Source: an uncultured Bacteroidales bacterium
GTDB lineage: Bacteria; Bacteroidota; Bacteroidia; Bacteroidales; Paludibacteraceae
Assembly (NCBI GenBank): GCA_902784425.1
Contig: CACZUS010000037.1
Location: 1 to 64,000 of the forward strand
Direction: 5' to 3'
DNA length: 64,000 nucleotides
Shown here piece by piece: positions 17,867-26,710 of this stretch. The notes below the pieces were generated by a model. It saw only the letters and a list, made by a program, of their open reading frames with translations, ran no database searches and had not been told where the DNA came from. Both the position numbers and the translations under genes were made by a program. The first letter of the stretch is position 1; each line of letters opens with the position of its first letter.

Positions 17867-18031
17867 CAAACCATAAAAGAAAGGAGGAATGAAACAAAAT
17901 CAGTATTTTTGTCTTGTAAGACTTGAAAACAGAGGTTGTCAGCTTACAAGGAACAAATAGACAACTTCGGCAACGCCAGTGGCTTATAGATGGCACAAAT
18001 AACTAAGTATTAACACTAAATTTGAATTAAA

Positions 18032-18709
18032 ATGAAAATCAAAAATTTGTTTTTAGCCCTGGTTATTGGTACCCTCGCCTTTGCGTCCTGCAAGAAGCAA
18101 GAGGCCGATATCCAACCTCAGCACGGCGACAGAACTCCTATCGCCATGCGTGATGCGTCCGGCAACATCGTCAGCACCGTCAGTATTGACGAAATCCAAG
18201 CGCGTTTCAATCAGACCGCAGAAAGAGGTGATGAAAACATCGTCATCGAATCCTACAGAATCACCGAACCAACTGCTGATCATCCTTACTTTCTTACCAT
18301 CGACTATATCGATGCCAACGAGGAAAAGGCTTACAGTGTTGCCTTTATTGGTGAGTATGTAGAGGAAATCATGAACTACTACTACATGACCAATGACATG
18401 AAGACTGGTAACTTCTCGGTGCAAACTAGAAAGGCCAACCAAAGTAAGGCTTTGGTTACTTTCACAAACGGCGAAGTTGAAGTCAACGACAACCCGACTC
18501 CAGATATGTTGCCGCCTTCATGGTGTGTACGCTGTGAAAAGCAATTCTGCCAACAAGGTACTTGTGCTCCAACAGGCGGTCATGGCGATTATTACTGCTC
18601 TGACTGCGTTTCAACGGCTCCAGAAGGACATCAACCAATCTGCAATGCCTCTTACTATAACCCAAATGGATTATGGGGAATCCTCTGGCGTATGATTGCT
18701 TCCATCTGA
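18032..18709 (+). CDS. Lipoprotein with cysteine-rich C-terminus
   Basis: 225 aa, signal MKIKNLFLALVIGTLAFASC with lipobox FASC. The central part (about 60-150) is polar and beta-like. The C-terminal 55 residues hold eight cysteines (WCVRCEKQFC, CAP, YYCSDC, PICN) suggesting disulfides or a metal-binding knot on the surface. Not recognised. The base use is somewhat richer in GC than its neighbours. A strong hairpin follows the stop. Confidence 0.65.
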   Translation: MKIKNLFLALVIGTLAFASCKKQEADIQPQHGDRTPIAMRDASGNIVSTVSIDEIQARFNQTAERGDENIVIESYRITEPTADHPYFLTIDYIDANEEKAYSVAFIGEYVEEIMNYYYMTNDMKTGNFSVQTRKANQSKALVTFTNGEVEVNDNPTPDMLPPSWCVRCEKQFCQQGTCAPTGGHGDYYCSDCVSTAPEGHQPICNASYYNPNGLWGILWRMIASI

Positions 18710-18724
18710 TGACTCGATAACTGC

Positions 18725-18753
18725 GGAAGGGGTGGCTGTTTGTCGCCCCTTCC
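18725..18753 (+). terminator. Terminator-like hairpin inside the tra operon
   Basis: GGAAGGGG (18725-18732) pairs perfectly with CCCCTTCC (18746-18753), followed by TTCTT. Possible attenuator or transcript end within the operon, which would reduce expression of the genes from 18791 on. Confidence 0.5.
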
Positions 18754-18790
18754 TTCTTGGACTTGACTTAATCATAATAATTCTAATACT

Positions 18791-19066
18791 ATGCAAACAA
18801 TTAAAATGTTTCTATTAACCATCGTATTGGTTTTGGCCATAAATAACTTGCAGGCACAAAAGCTAGCACCCATGTTGGACTATTGCAACCTGTCCAAAAA
18901 CACGGCTGAAAAGAACCAAATAACCGTGAAACAAATCCGACAAGTCAGAGGAACCAACACGGATTTCGTTTGCGAATACTTTACCATAGTATGCAACTAT
19001 AACAAGAAAGACCCCTATTTCTGTGTGATTGATTCTGCCTTTATGATATGTCAGTGTCAACAATAG
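18791..19066 (+). CDS. Secreted protein, likely 5' part of a frameshifted thioredoxin-like gene
   Basis: 91 aa with signal peptide MQTIKMFLLTIVLVLAINNLQAQ; a short mature part with five cysteines. The stop at 19064-19066 is followed at once, in another frame, by a thioredoxin-like protein that has no ATG and no signal peptide of its own. That frame is open upstream to 19047, overlapping this one. The simplest reading is one gene of about 390 codons broken by a single indel between about 19047 and 19066. A genuine short secreted protein plus a TTG-started neighbour is the alternative. Confidence 0.5.
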   Translation: MQTIKMFLLTIVLVLAINNLQAQKLAPMLDYCNLSKNTAEKNQITVKQIRQVRGTNTDFVCEYFTIVCNYNKKDPYFCVIDSAFMICQCQQ

Positions 19067-19076
19067 AACACATGAA

Positions 19077-19973
19077 TTGGCCAACTACGACAAAAAGAGT
19101 GAACAATACCAAGTTTATAGGTATGATACGGAGAATAAGATTTATTCCTTGAACTATTATCAGTATCCTATCTCCAAACTGACACCTTATGAACCTATCA
19201 AGATTACAAGCAGGACTGATTTAACCATAAGAAACACGCCGTGTATTTTGTTCGTGGCAGAGGAAACAAACGACTACTTCGATAATAGAGGCAAAACGAA
19301 ATTGGGGACCATGTACTACAAGAAATCCATCTACATCAACAAAACATCAGGAAATATAGACAGCTTGATATACCAACGCACCTTTAGTGACGGCAGAGAA
19401 TACATTAACAAGGAGTATATCACTGATATTACAAACTTTGATTTCAATACTTTGTCAAGCCAATTAAACTTTGACAATTCAAAGTATAGCGATTATTCAA
19501 GACACAATGCAGATAATCCACCGTTCAGTACGAAAACATCCAATAATAAGGAGATCAATTCAACCATATTGAACTATCCCATCATTAACCTGCAAGGTCA
19601 GGTAACAAAGTTGGCCGATATGAAAGGCTGGGTGCTGCTTGACTTCTGGCAATTTGGTTGTAGGTCTTGTTTCGCTCAGTTCAAGCAATTTGCACATGAA
19701 AGAGACTCCATTGGCAACACCATCCTTGAAAAAGAAGGTGTGCAGATATTAAGTATTCACCCCTATTCAGACAACATGGAAATGATTAGCCAAATCGGAG
19801 AAAAATACCATGTTTCCAAATACCTAAATTCAGCCAAGGGTCTGAATGGCCAACTTGAAATGTATAGTTATCCCACCTATTATCTGATTTCACCTGATAA
19901 AAAGGTTGCCCTTAAAACTAACCATCTTGGCGATTACTCTGAAATACTAACCATCATCAAAAACAACAAATAA
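19077..19973 (+). CDS. Thioredoxin-like (TlpA/AhpC-type) protein, likely 3' part of broken gene
   Basis: The frame is open from 19047; the only start codon near the beginning is TTG at 19077. Residues about 165-298 form a thioredoxin fold: WVLLDFWQFGCRSCFAQFKQFA gives a CRSC active site, and SYPTYYLISPDKKV holds the cis-proline strand. The first 160 residues are the extra N-terminal domain common in Bacteroidota TlpA-like proteins. Such proteins reduce disulfides in the periplasm, so they need a signal peptide; it is present only in the upstream frame (18791-19066). See the frameshift finding. Confidence 0.65.
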   Translation: MANYDKKSEQYQVYRYDTENKIYSLNYYQYPISKLTPYEPIKITSRTDLTIRNTPCILFVAEETNDYFDNRGKTKLGTMYYKKSIYINKTSGNIDSLIYQRTFSDGREYINKEYITDITNFDFNTLSSQLNFDNSKYSDYSRHNADNPPFSTKTSNNKEINSTILNYPIINLQGQVTKLADMKGWVLLDFWQFGCRSCFAQFKQFAHERDSIGNTILEKEGVQILSIHPYSDNMEMISQIGEKYHVSKYLNSAKGLNGQLEMYSYPTYYLISPDKKVALKTNHLGDYSEILTIIKNNK

Positions 19974-19981
19974 TCCATACC

Positions 19982-20458
19982 ATGAAAAAAGGTATTATCA
20001 CATTATTATTTGCGGCAGTTTTCATGACTAGCTGCAACTCCAATAGTAACACTCAAACCAAAACGGTCAACAATGAAAGAACCGTAGCTGGTGAAGGTCC
20101 TATAATCTCTTTTGTTGAAACCAAAGCGGAACTGGATACCATCACCTCCACAGAGGGCACACAATGTACCTTCTATTACACAAACACAGGCGACCAACCT
20201 CTTTTACTATCGTCTGCAATATCTTCATGCGGTTGTGTCAAGATTGATTGGTCGAAGGATCCTTTGATGCCTGGCCTATCAGACTCTATCACAATTTCCG
20301 TGAAAACACAACAACTTGGCAATCTGATGAAGGCCGTGGTCATTAAAAGCAATGCAACCAATGAGCCCATCGTAACACTCCGTATGTTTGGATTCGTAAT
20401 CGACAAAAAACAAAACACAATAGCCCAAAATATACCCAACTATGAAAAGGACCATTAA
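19982..20458 (+). CDS. DUF1573 lipoprotein
   Basis: 158 aa. Lipobox FMTSC (Cys about 18). The body shows the DUF1573 pattern: a CTFYYTNTGDQPLLL strand, then SSCGCVKIDWSKDPLMPG and a late VIKSNATNEP strand, an Ig-like fold. Often found next to thioredoxin-like genes in Bacteroidota, as here. Role unknown. Its 3' end overlaps the next gene by 17 nt in another frame. Confidence 0.75.
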   Translation: MKKGIITLLFAAVFMTSCNSNSNTQTKTVNNERTVAGEGPIISFVETKAELDTITSTEGTQCTFYYTNTGDQPLLLSSAISSCGCVKIDWSKDPLMPGLSDSITISVKTQQLGNLMKAVVIKSNATNEPIVTLRMFGFVIDKKQNTIAQNIPNYEKDH

Positions 20459-20834
20459 AATCATCTTTGTGTTGGCCACAATTGCTATCGCATTTGTTGG
20501 ATGCCATCCAACAAATCATAATACAATATCCCAATCAAAACCTGCCAAATACGAAGTCACTTCGGCGGATGGTACACCTGTCAAAATCAATATTACTTAC
20601 ATTGGCCGTATCAATCAACTTGGTGAATACACTAGCACAGATCCACAAGCCTATACCGTTGAAACCGTTACCCCTTGGGAATATGCTCTGATGACCTGTA
20701 AAGATTTTACCTATTCACTAATCGTTGAAAACATCGATACGGTTAATGTCAACCTCATTGGCAAAGTGGTAATAAATGATGTAACCGTTGCCGAACAATC
20801 CGGAGAAAAAATCATTCTCAAATACGAAGAATGA
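20442..20834 (+). CDS. Small lipoprotein
   Basis: 130 aa; signal MKRTIKIIFVLATIAIAFVGC with a lipobox-like FVGC. The rest is a probable single beta-sandwich domain with no motif that I recognise. Overlaps the DUF1573 gene and ends 12 nt before the coupling-protein gene, so translation is probably coupled along this string. Confidence 0.6.
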   Translation: MKRTIKIIFVLATIAIAFVGCHPTNHNTISQSKPAKYEVTSADGTPVKINITYIGRINQLGEYTSTDPQAYTVETVTPWEYALMTCKDFTYSLIVENIDTVNVNLIGKVVINDVTVAEQSGEKIILKYEE

Positions 20835-20846
20835 ACCTGATTGGCT

Positions 20847-22796
20847 ATGGAAGAATCAAGAGAATTGAAGAAACTATATACCATGATGCAATTCGTGGTG
20901 TATTTCCTGGTATGCTTCGAAGTATTGATGTTTGTGAGGTTTCCTTTCTCGCAAAACCTTGATATTTTCTTGAACACATTCAGAAAATTGGTGTTCTATC
21001 GAGAAATGCTTTACAGCAAATTCCTTATACTTGCAATGCTGATTTCAACCTCAGTCGGGACCAGGGCAAAAAAAGACATCAATTTCAAAGCTGGTAAACA
21101 AGTGGTGGTGCCTCTTGTCTTCGGGTTGCTTCTATTCTTTGGTTCTATCTATATCTACAATCTCTCCGTAAGTGCCTGGTTTGAGATGTGGGAAAACATT
21201 GTCTATATTCTTGCCTCATTCGGAGGTGCCATTATGACCAATGTCGCACTTGACAACATATCCAAATACATCAAATCAAATTTGCTGAAGGACAAATTCA
21301 ACACCGAAAACGAGTCTTTCGAGCAAACGACCAAGAAAGTAGAGAACAAGTATTCCGTCAATATCCCAATGAAATTCCATAACAACGGAAAGACACACAA
21401 AGGCTGGATCAACATTGTCAATCCGTTCAGAGGCACTTTACTGATGGGTACGCCTGGTTCTGGTAAGTCTTTTTCAGTGGTCAATTCCTACATCCGACAA
21501 CATGCGGCTAAAGGTTTCTCAATGGTCGTCTATGACTTCAAGTTCCCGGACCTTGCTAAGATAACTTACTATCAGTATCAGTTTAACAAAAAGAAGGGTA
21601 TCCTGAATAACAAGTACAAGTTTAATGTAATCAACTTTTCTGATATTGAATACAGCAAGCGTATCAATCCATTGAAGAGGGAATACATCGAGATTTTGGC
21701 TGATGCCACGGAAACCAGTGAGGCCCTCTATGAAAGCCTTCAAAAAGGCGACAAACAGGGAGGTAACGCGGAGTTTTTCAAAACATCCGCTGTCAACTTT
21801 CTTGCAGCTTGTATCTACTTTTTCAGCCGATACGACAAAGGTAAGTATTCAGACTTGCCTCATGTACTGTCATTCATCAACCAACCCTACCAAGACATCT
21901 TCCAAACCCTATTCTCCAATCCAGAACTTGAGTCATTATTAAGTCCTTTCAAGACTGCCTTTGACAACCAGGCTTTCGACCAGCTGGAAGGTCAGATAGG
22001 TAGTCTGAAAGTGCAGATTTCAAGACTTGCCACTAAGGAATCCTATTGGGTTTTTTCAGGTGATGACTTCAATCTGAAGGTCAGCGACCCGAATGACCCT
22101 AGCTATCTTATCATAGCCAACAATCCCAAAACTCAGGCGATGAATAGTGCCCTTAACGCACTTATCATCAACCGTCTTACCCGCCTTGTCAATACCAAAG
22201 GCAATTTACCTACCTCCATCATCGTTGATGAAGCTCCGACTTTGTATTTCTATCAAATCGCTAATCTGCTATCTACCGCACGAAGCAATAAGGTATCTGT
22301 GCTTTTAGGTTTGCAGGAAATCCCACAGCTCGAAGAACAATATGGTAAAGCTACTGCCAAAACTGTTACTTCCGTCATTGGTAATGTTATTTCGGGTTCT
22401 GCAAGAGCGAAAGAAACACTGGAATGGCTGCAAATCATTTTTGGCAAAGTGAAGCAAAAGAGAGAAGGCCTTACCATAAACGAAAACAAAACATCATTGA
22501 ATATCAATGAGAATATGGATTATCTCATTCCTGCATCCAAAATTGCAACATTACCAGCTGGTAGCCTGGTCGGTCAAATTGCACTTGATTTTGGTCAAGG
22601 TGATGATTTTCCAACTACTATGTATAATTGCGCAACCAACCTCGATCTTAAATCCATCGAGGCGGAAGAAAAAAAGTATGTGGACTTACCTAAATTTTAT
22701 AATTTTGGCACGGCGGAGGAACGCGAAAAAGTTCTTACCGCAAACTTCTTCAAGATTAATGAAGAAGTAAAGCAAATTGTAAAAAAGCACTGGTAA
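20847..22796 (+). CDS. Type IV coupling protein (VirD4/MobC-like)
   Basis: 649 aa from the ATG at 20847 (a TTG two codons earlier is less likely). Two membrane segments in the first 130 residues, then Walker A GTPGSGKS at 201-208, a SIIVDEAPTLYFY Walker B region and LLGLQEIPQLEEQYG, all typical of the TraG/TraD/VirD4 superfamily (Bacteroidetes 'YWFCY'-type). It would bring the relaxase-DNA complex to the channel. Its TAA overlaps the next ATG (TAATG). Confidence 0.9.
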   Translation: MEESRELKKLYTMMQFVVYFLVCFEVLMFVRFPFSQNLDIFLNTFRKLVFYREMLYSKFLILAMLISTSVGTRAKKDINFKAGKQVVVPLVFGLLLFFGSIYIYNLSVSAWFEMWENIVYILASFGGAIMTNVALDNISKYIKSNLLKDKFNTENESFEQTTKKVENKYSVNIPMKFHNNGKTHKGWINIVNPFRGTLLMGTPGSGKSFSVVNSYIRQHAAKGFSMVVYDFKFPDLAKITYYQYQFNKKKGILNNKYKFNVINFSDIEYSKRINPLKREYIEILADATETSEALYESLQKGDKQGGNAEFFKTSAVNFLAACIYFFSRYDKGKYSDLPHVLSFINQPYQDIFQTLFSNPELESLLSPFKTAFDNQAFDQLEGQIGSLKVQISRLATKESYWVFSGDDFNLKVSDPNDPSYLIIANNPKTQAMNSALNALIINRLTRLVNTKGNLPTSIIVDEAPTLYFYQIANLLSTARSNKVSVLLGLQEIPQLEEQYGKATAKTVTSVIGNVISGSARAKETLEWLQIIFGKVKQKREGLTINENKTSLNINENMDYLIPASKIATLPAGSLVGQIALDFGQGDDFPTTMYNCATNLDLKSIEAEEKKYVDLPKFYNFGTAEEREKVLTANFFKINEEVKQIVKKHW

Positions 22797-23239
22797 TGTA
22801 TACAATAACAAAAGAAGAATTAGGCAATAGATTAAAGAAAGTAAGGCTTTTCCTTTCCATCACACAGACGGAGCTCAAAGACAACATTGGCTGTAGCCAA
22901 GTGGCTATCTCCAGAATGGAATCGGGGCAAGGTATGGCATACGAGTTGTTTATCAAAACCCTATGTTTCTATTCCCAATACATATATATTGATTCACTTT
23001 TTCAAGAAAAATTCCAAATTGTTTCCATAGACGGCATTGATGGCGAAAAGGGCATTCTCAAATCCAATGTCAACACCATGGCAAAAGGTATGATTAATGA
23101 AGCGATATCCAATTACCAAAAATCAATTTCGGAACTTTCTAATGAAATCTCTAAAACTTTTAATAAAGGGATGCAACAAATCAATGAAGAACTATCAGAA
23201 AAGATAGAAAAATCATCAAACCTGCTTTCTTCGGACTAA
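22796..23239 (+). CDS. XRE-type helix-turn-helix protein with coiled-coil tail
   Basis: 147 aa. N-terminal HTH (about 8-45): LGNRLKKVRLFLSITQTELKDNIGCSQVAISRMESG. The C-terminal third (about 95-140) is a predicted coiled coil. Coupled to the coupling-protein gene by TAATG. A regulator of transfer genes is likely. It runs 4 nt into the end of the convergent M23 peptidase gene. Confidence 0.75.
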   Translation: MYTITKEELGNRLKKVRLFLSITQTELKDNIGCSQVAISRMESGQGMAYELFIKTLCFYSQYIYIDSLFQEKFQIVSIDGIDGEKGILKSNVNTMAKGMINEAISNYQKSISELSNEISKTFNKGMQQINEELSEKIEKSSNLLSSD

Positions 23240-23979
23240 TCCGGCAACTCAGATAATTTCAAATCAACATACCCAATCAACGCTGCCACAAAAGTCAAAA
23301 ACGGTTCAGGATTAATGTATTTCCCCTGCTGTTTAAGTGCAAAATGCAAGTGTTCACCTGTTGACATTCCAGTATTACCTGACAAACCAACTATCTGGCC
23401 TGCATTCACATAATCGCCTTTGTCAACATAGCTTTTTCTCAAATGACAATAGATAGACTGGTAACTGCCATGTTCTACAACAACATAGTTACCTGAACGT
23501 CGATTGGAACTTACTCGTATTATCTTGCCCGGCATCACCGAATACACATAACTACTATCAGCTTTCAAATCTATTCCTTGGTGCGCCCTTAGTATTCTTT
23601 CAATAGGATGAATCCTATCACCATATCTTGAAGTAACAACGCAAGTGTCCAATGGCAAAGCTACAAGCTGCCTAAAAGTGAACAATTCATCCTCATTATA
23701 GGCAACAGCTTTCCCCGATATTGGAGGCACCCCTACCCTCTCGTTGGCTACAACTTTTGCTGACTTGCCTATAGGTTCAATGTCTTCATCTGGCATTGCG
23801 ATGGCCACACTGTCTATTACTATATCGTTCACGCTTTCGTACAAACAAGGACCATATAAAGGCTGTACGATGACAGGTGTTCCCTCGATTTTTTTAGACA
23901 TGATAGTATTAAACTGACCATAAGAATTTATGCAAAAAACGAAAATAACGCACAAAAAATTCAATTTTTTATTCATCAT
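23236..23979 (-). CDS. Secreted M23-family peptidase
   Basis: 247 aa (or 246 from the second ATG). Signal peptide MNKKLNFLCVIFVFCINSYGQ. The LytM/M23 domain lies at about 115-235: HQGIDL (zinc His and Asp), a YCHL segment and HLHF near residue 213, giving the full HxxxD...HxH zinc site. Probably a cell-wall endopeptidase opening peptidoglycan for T4SS assembly. It is the only minus-strand gene inside the 7.5-33 kb operon, with its own promoter facing the DUF4099 gene. Confidence 0.87.
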   Translation of the reverse strand: MMNKKLNFLCVIFVFCINSYGQFNTIMSKKIEGTPVIVQPLYGPCLYESVNDIVIDSVAIAMPDEDIEPIGKSAKVVANERVGVPPISGKAVAYNEDELFTFRQLVALPLDTCVVTSRYGDRIHPIERILRAHQGIDLKADSSYVYSVMPGKIIRVSSNRRSGNYVVVEHGSYQSIYCHLRKSYVDKGDYVNAGQIVGLSGNTGMSTGEHLHFALKQQGKYINPEPFLTFVAALIGYVDLKLSELPD

Positions 23980-23993
23980 ATTTATATAGTTTG

Positions 23994-24012
23994 TATATTT
24001 GTCGCAAAATTA
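23994..24012. promoter_or_regulatory. Overlapping divergent -7 elements
   Basis: TATATTTG (23994-24001, plus) serves the gene at 24027, and TAATTTTG (24012-24005, minus) serves the M23 peptidase. Both match TAnnTTTG, and only 47 bp separate the two start codons, so the two promoters overlap back to back. Confidence 0.6.
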
Positions 24013-24026
24013 TATATATTCTGAAT

Positions 24027-24737
24027 ATGATTGAACAATTTTTCAAAGAAAATGAAATCCCTTATCAAGAATTTGCCAAGTTGGGCTATACAAGGGAAAT
24101 GATAAGAGAGCTTTCAAGAAAGAATCTGGAGCAGCTTCTGTCTGGTCGGAGAACTTCGTTGTTACCCATCAATCATATTGAAGGCCATGACCGAGAATTT
24201 GACATCAAAGCTAAATTCAGCCTCAAACGAAATAGCGATGGTTCTGTTTCTTTGATGATACATCCGGTAAGGGAAAGCATTGAAAATGACATCAAACTTT
24301 CCGCCTACGAACTTAATAAAGTGAAAGAAGGCCATGTTATCCTCAAAAAGATAGAAGGTGAGAAATACATGGTGCAGCTTGACAAAGAGAACAACGAACT
24401 ATTGAAAGTCAAAGCCAAAGATATTATGATACCTCACAATATTGGCGACATCGAATTGAGCAGCACCCAAAGGGAACATTTGAAAAAGGGCAATCCTATC
24501 TTGCTAGAAGATACCAATTACAAGATTGCCGTAAGCATTGACCTTAATTCAAGAAGCGGCCTAAAAGCCCAAAACCTCAATGATATGACTTTGGCCGAGA
24601 AGATAGCTTTCGACAGAGTCAATCCTGGTATTATCGGCTACCTCCAAACGGATGAAAACCGTAACGAGTATATGCAAGTTCAAAGACAAAATGAAAGCCA
24701 TTCTGAAGGCCAAAGAATGAAATTCAACCAAGGATGA
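24027..24737 (+). CDS. DUF4099/DUF3945-type mobile-element protein
   Basis: 236 aa from the ATG at 24027; the frame upstream passes through the promoter. Starts IEQFFKENEIPYQEFAKLGYTREMIRELSRKNLEQLLSGRRTS, the DUF4099 pattern shared with the next gene (EQEIPYKQLEALGLDTRNLTQEDISKLLRNEKT). A basic, modular, cytoplasmic protein of the leading-region type, function unknown. Ends ATGA-coupled to the next gene. Confidence 0.7.
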   Translation: MIEQFFKENEIPYQEFAKLGYTREMIRELSRKNLEQLLSGRRTSLLPINHIEGHDREFDIKAKFSLKRNSDGSVSLMIHPVRESIENDIKLSAYELNKVKEGHVILKKIEGEKYMVQLDKENNELLKVKAKDIMIPHNIGDIELSSTQREHLKKGNPILLEDTNYKIAVSIDLNSRSGLKAQNLNDMTLAEKIAFDRVNPGIIGYLQTDENRNEYMQVQRQNESHSEGQRMKFNQG

Positions 24738-25561
24738 AAGAGCAAGAAATACCATATAAGCAACTTGAAGCATTGGGGTTAGATACAAGAAACCTAACCC
24801 AAGAAGATATTTCAAAATTGCTTCGTAACGAAAAGACAGAAGTCCGCGCTTTTTCCATTGAATATACCAAGGACAGAGAGGACTTCCTGAAAAACGAGAA
24901 TATCAAGTACAATATCCGCGAAGATGGCGGCAAAAAGAAACTTGAATTTGAGGGCCGTATTGCCATTGAAGCCAACTACTACGCACAAAACACGCCTGAG
25001 ACTATAGAATTACTCAAAAAGGCAAATATCCAATACGAACAGGCTCCTGAAAACGAAAAACTTCTCAAACTGAAAGATGCCTTATTAGTATTAGCCGTGC
25101 TTGACAACCCTTTGATTGGTGCCGCTATTTCAATTTACTATTTGGCCAAAGTCATACCCAAACGCCTTGAAGTAAAGAATGATATGGGGTTGTCACGCAG
25201 TGAAATCAAACAGTTGAAAAATGGCGAAACCATACAACATAAAAACGAAAGAAATGAAATTGTCCTTATGCAATTTGACAAGGCCACCAATAGCATATCT
25301 TCCGTCAAGCAAACACAAATCAACCCGCCTGATGAAATATTGGGGCAAAAACTCACACCACAAGACAAAATCCACATCTTAATGGGCGAAACTGTCCAAC
25401 TCAAAAACGGCATACAAATCCAGTTGAACTTGCTCCGTTCTAATGGTATCGAATATAAAGATTCCAAGGGCAAAGAAATCTCCTTTGATGTCGCCAAACA
25501 CGCGGCAACACAACAAAACGACCAAACTATTTCAAACAACAAACACCAAATGAAAGTATAA
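24734..25561 (+). CDS. DUF4099/DUF3945-type mobile-element protein
   Basis: 275 aa; related to the preceding protein in the first 45 residues. The later part repeats a pattern (LSRSEIKQLKNGETIQ, LTPQDKIHILMGETVQLKNG) as in DUF3945. A short hydrophobic helix is at about 115-135. Start overlaps the previous stop by 4 nt. Probably works with the Toprim-like proteins next door on transferred ssDNA (inference). Confidence 0.68.
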   Translation: MKEQEIPYKQLEALGLDTRNLTQEDISKLLRNEKTEVRAFSIEYTKDREDFLKNENIKYNIREDGGKKKLEFEGRIAIEANYYAQNTPETIELLKKANIQYEQAPENEKLLKLKDALLVLAVLDNPLIGAAISIYYLAKVIPKRLEVKNDMGLSRSEIKQLKNGETIQHKNERNEIVLMQFDKATNSISSVKQTQINPPDEILGQKLTPQDKIHILMGETVQLKNGIQIQLNLLRSNGIEYKDSKGKEISFDVAKHAATQQNDQTISNNKHQMKV

Positions 25562-25579
25562 CATCAAAAAATATAAGCC

Positions 25580-26710
25580 ATGACTACATTTGAAGAATAC
25601 AAAGCCAAAGTTTCCATTGCACAAGTTGCAGAAGCCATAGGATTTGAGTTTGACAAGTCCAAGGGCAAAACACAACCGACTTATACCAGAACCGATGCAA
25701 ATGGCGACAAGGAACAGATTGTCATTCGCAACCCCAATGACAATGCTAACCAACACTATTTCGACCGTAATTATAAAGGTGGTGATGTCATCAACTTCAT
25801 CAAAGAACATCTTAATGAGTTTGCCCAATTCACCGGCAATTCTACCAATGACTATGTAAAAATCAATATGGTATTGAGCCACTTTGCAGATATTCCATAT
25901 ACACCAAAGATTGAGACCGTACAAAAGGCACAAGAACACAAAGAACTGGATAGAAGTCGGTATGTAGAAGTGACTCCAACAACCAGCAATCTCATGTACC
26001 TGACCAGAGAAAGGGCGTTGGATCCTTTAACTGTTGAAAAGTTTCTCCCATACATCACCTTATTACAAGACACGGCCAGCAAGGGTAATTTCACCAATGT
26101 TGCTTTCCCTTATCGCAAGCCTGGTAGCGAAGAAGTCACCAACTACGAAATCCGAAACCACGGTTTCAAAGGTATGGCCGCAGGTGGTGACAAAGAAAAT
26201 TCCGCGTGGATTGCCACCAATGCCGATACAAAGGCAACGGTGAAGAATGTCATCTTCTTTGAATCTGCCATCGATGCCATGAGCTTCTACGAACTCAAAA
26301 AAGGATACTATAAACTCGCCGATACAGCATTTGTTTCTGTCGGTGGATATGTATCACCCAACCAAATCAAAAACGTCCTCAACGAGTTCCCAAATGCCCG
26401 TGTCAGCACTGCATACGACAAGGATGTCAACGGTCACCTGTATGATGTCCTTACATACGCGGTGGCCATAGGTAAAGATATCCGTGTCACAAAAGATGAC
26501 AATACCTTCAATTTCAAGTGGGATAATAAGAGCATCAAAATTCCACAAGAAGAGCTTACTTTGAACAGATTCAAGGATGAATCTGGCTTGAAACACCGTT
26601 TTGGAACCGTTTTCAAAGCAGCCGGTGAAGCCAAGGATTTCAACGAACAGCTCCAACATGTCCGTGCAGAACAAAAGGAACAATCACAAAGCAAAGGAAT
26701 TAAAGTATGA
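25580..26710 (+). CDS. Toprim/DUF3991-type primase-like protein
   Basis: 376 aa. The N-terminal part (about 1-90) resembles the zinc-finger-like CHC2 region of primases without the cysteines (FDRNYKGGDVINFIKEH). The DUF3991 region follows, and then a Toprim core at about 215-310: NVIFFESAIDAMSFYEL (acidic E) and ARVSTAYDKDVNGH (DxD-like). Such proteins on Bacteroidota elements may prime incoming strands. Paralogous to the gene at 30505-31689, which shares NSAIDAMSFYE. Confidence 0.75.
   Translation: MTTFEEYKAKVSIAQVAEAIGFEFDKSKGKTQPTYTRTDANGDKEQIVIRNPNDNANQHYFDRNYKGGDVINFIKEHLNEFAQFTGNSTNDYVKINMVLSHFADIPYTPKIETVQKAQEHKELDRSRYVEVTPTTSNLMYLTRERALDPLTVEKFLPYITLLQDTASKGNFTNVAFPYRKPGSEEVTNYEIRNHGFKGMAAGGDKENSAWIATNADTKATVKNVIFFESAIDAMSFYELKKGYYKLADTAFVSVGGYVSPNQIKNVLNEFPNARVSTAYDKDVNGHLYDVLTYAVAIGKDIRVTKDDNTFNFKWDNKSIKIPQEELTLNRFKDESGLKHRFGTVFKAAGEAKDFNEQLQHVRAEQKEQSQSKGIKV

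Noticed and set aside
17889..17960. 23-codon frame preceded by AAAGGAGGA
   Set aside because: The purine-rich stretch directly touches the ATG, the peptide has no recognisable feature, and strong Shine-Dalgarno sequences are not a reliable sign in Bacteroidota.
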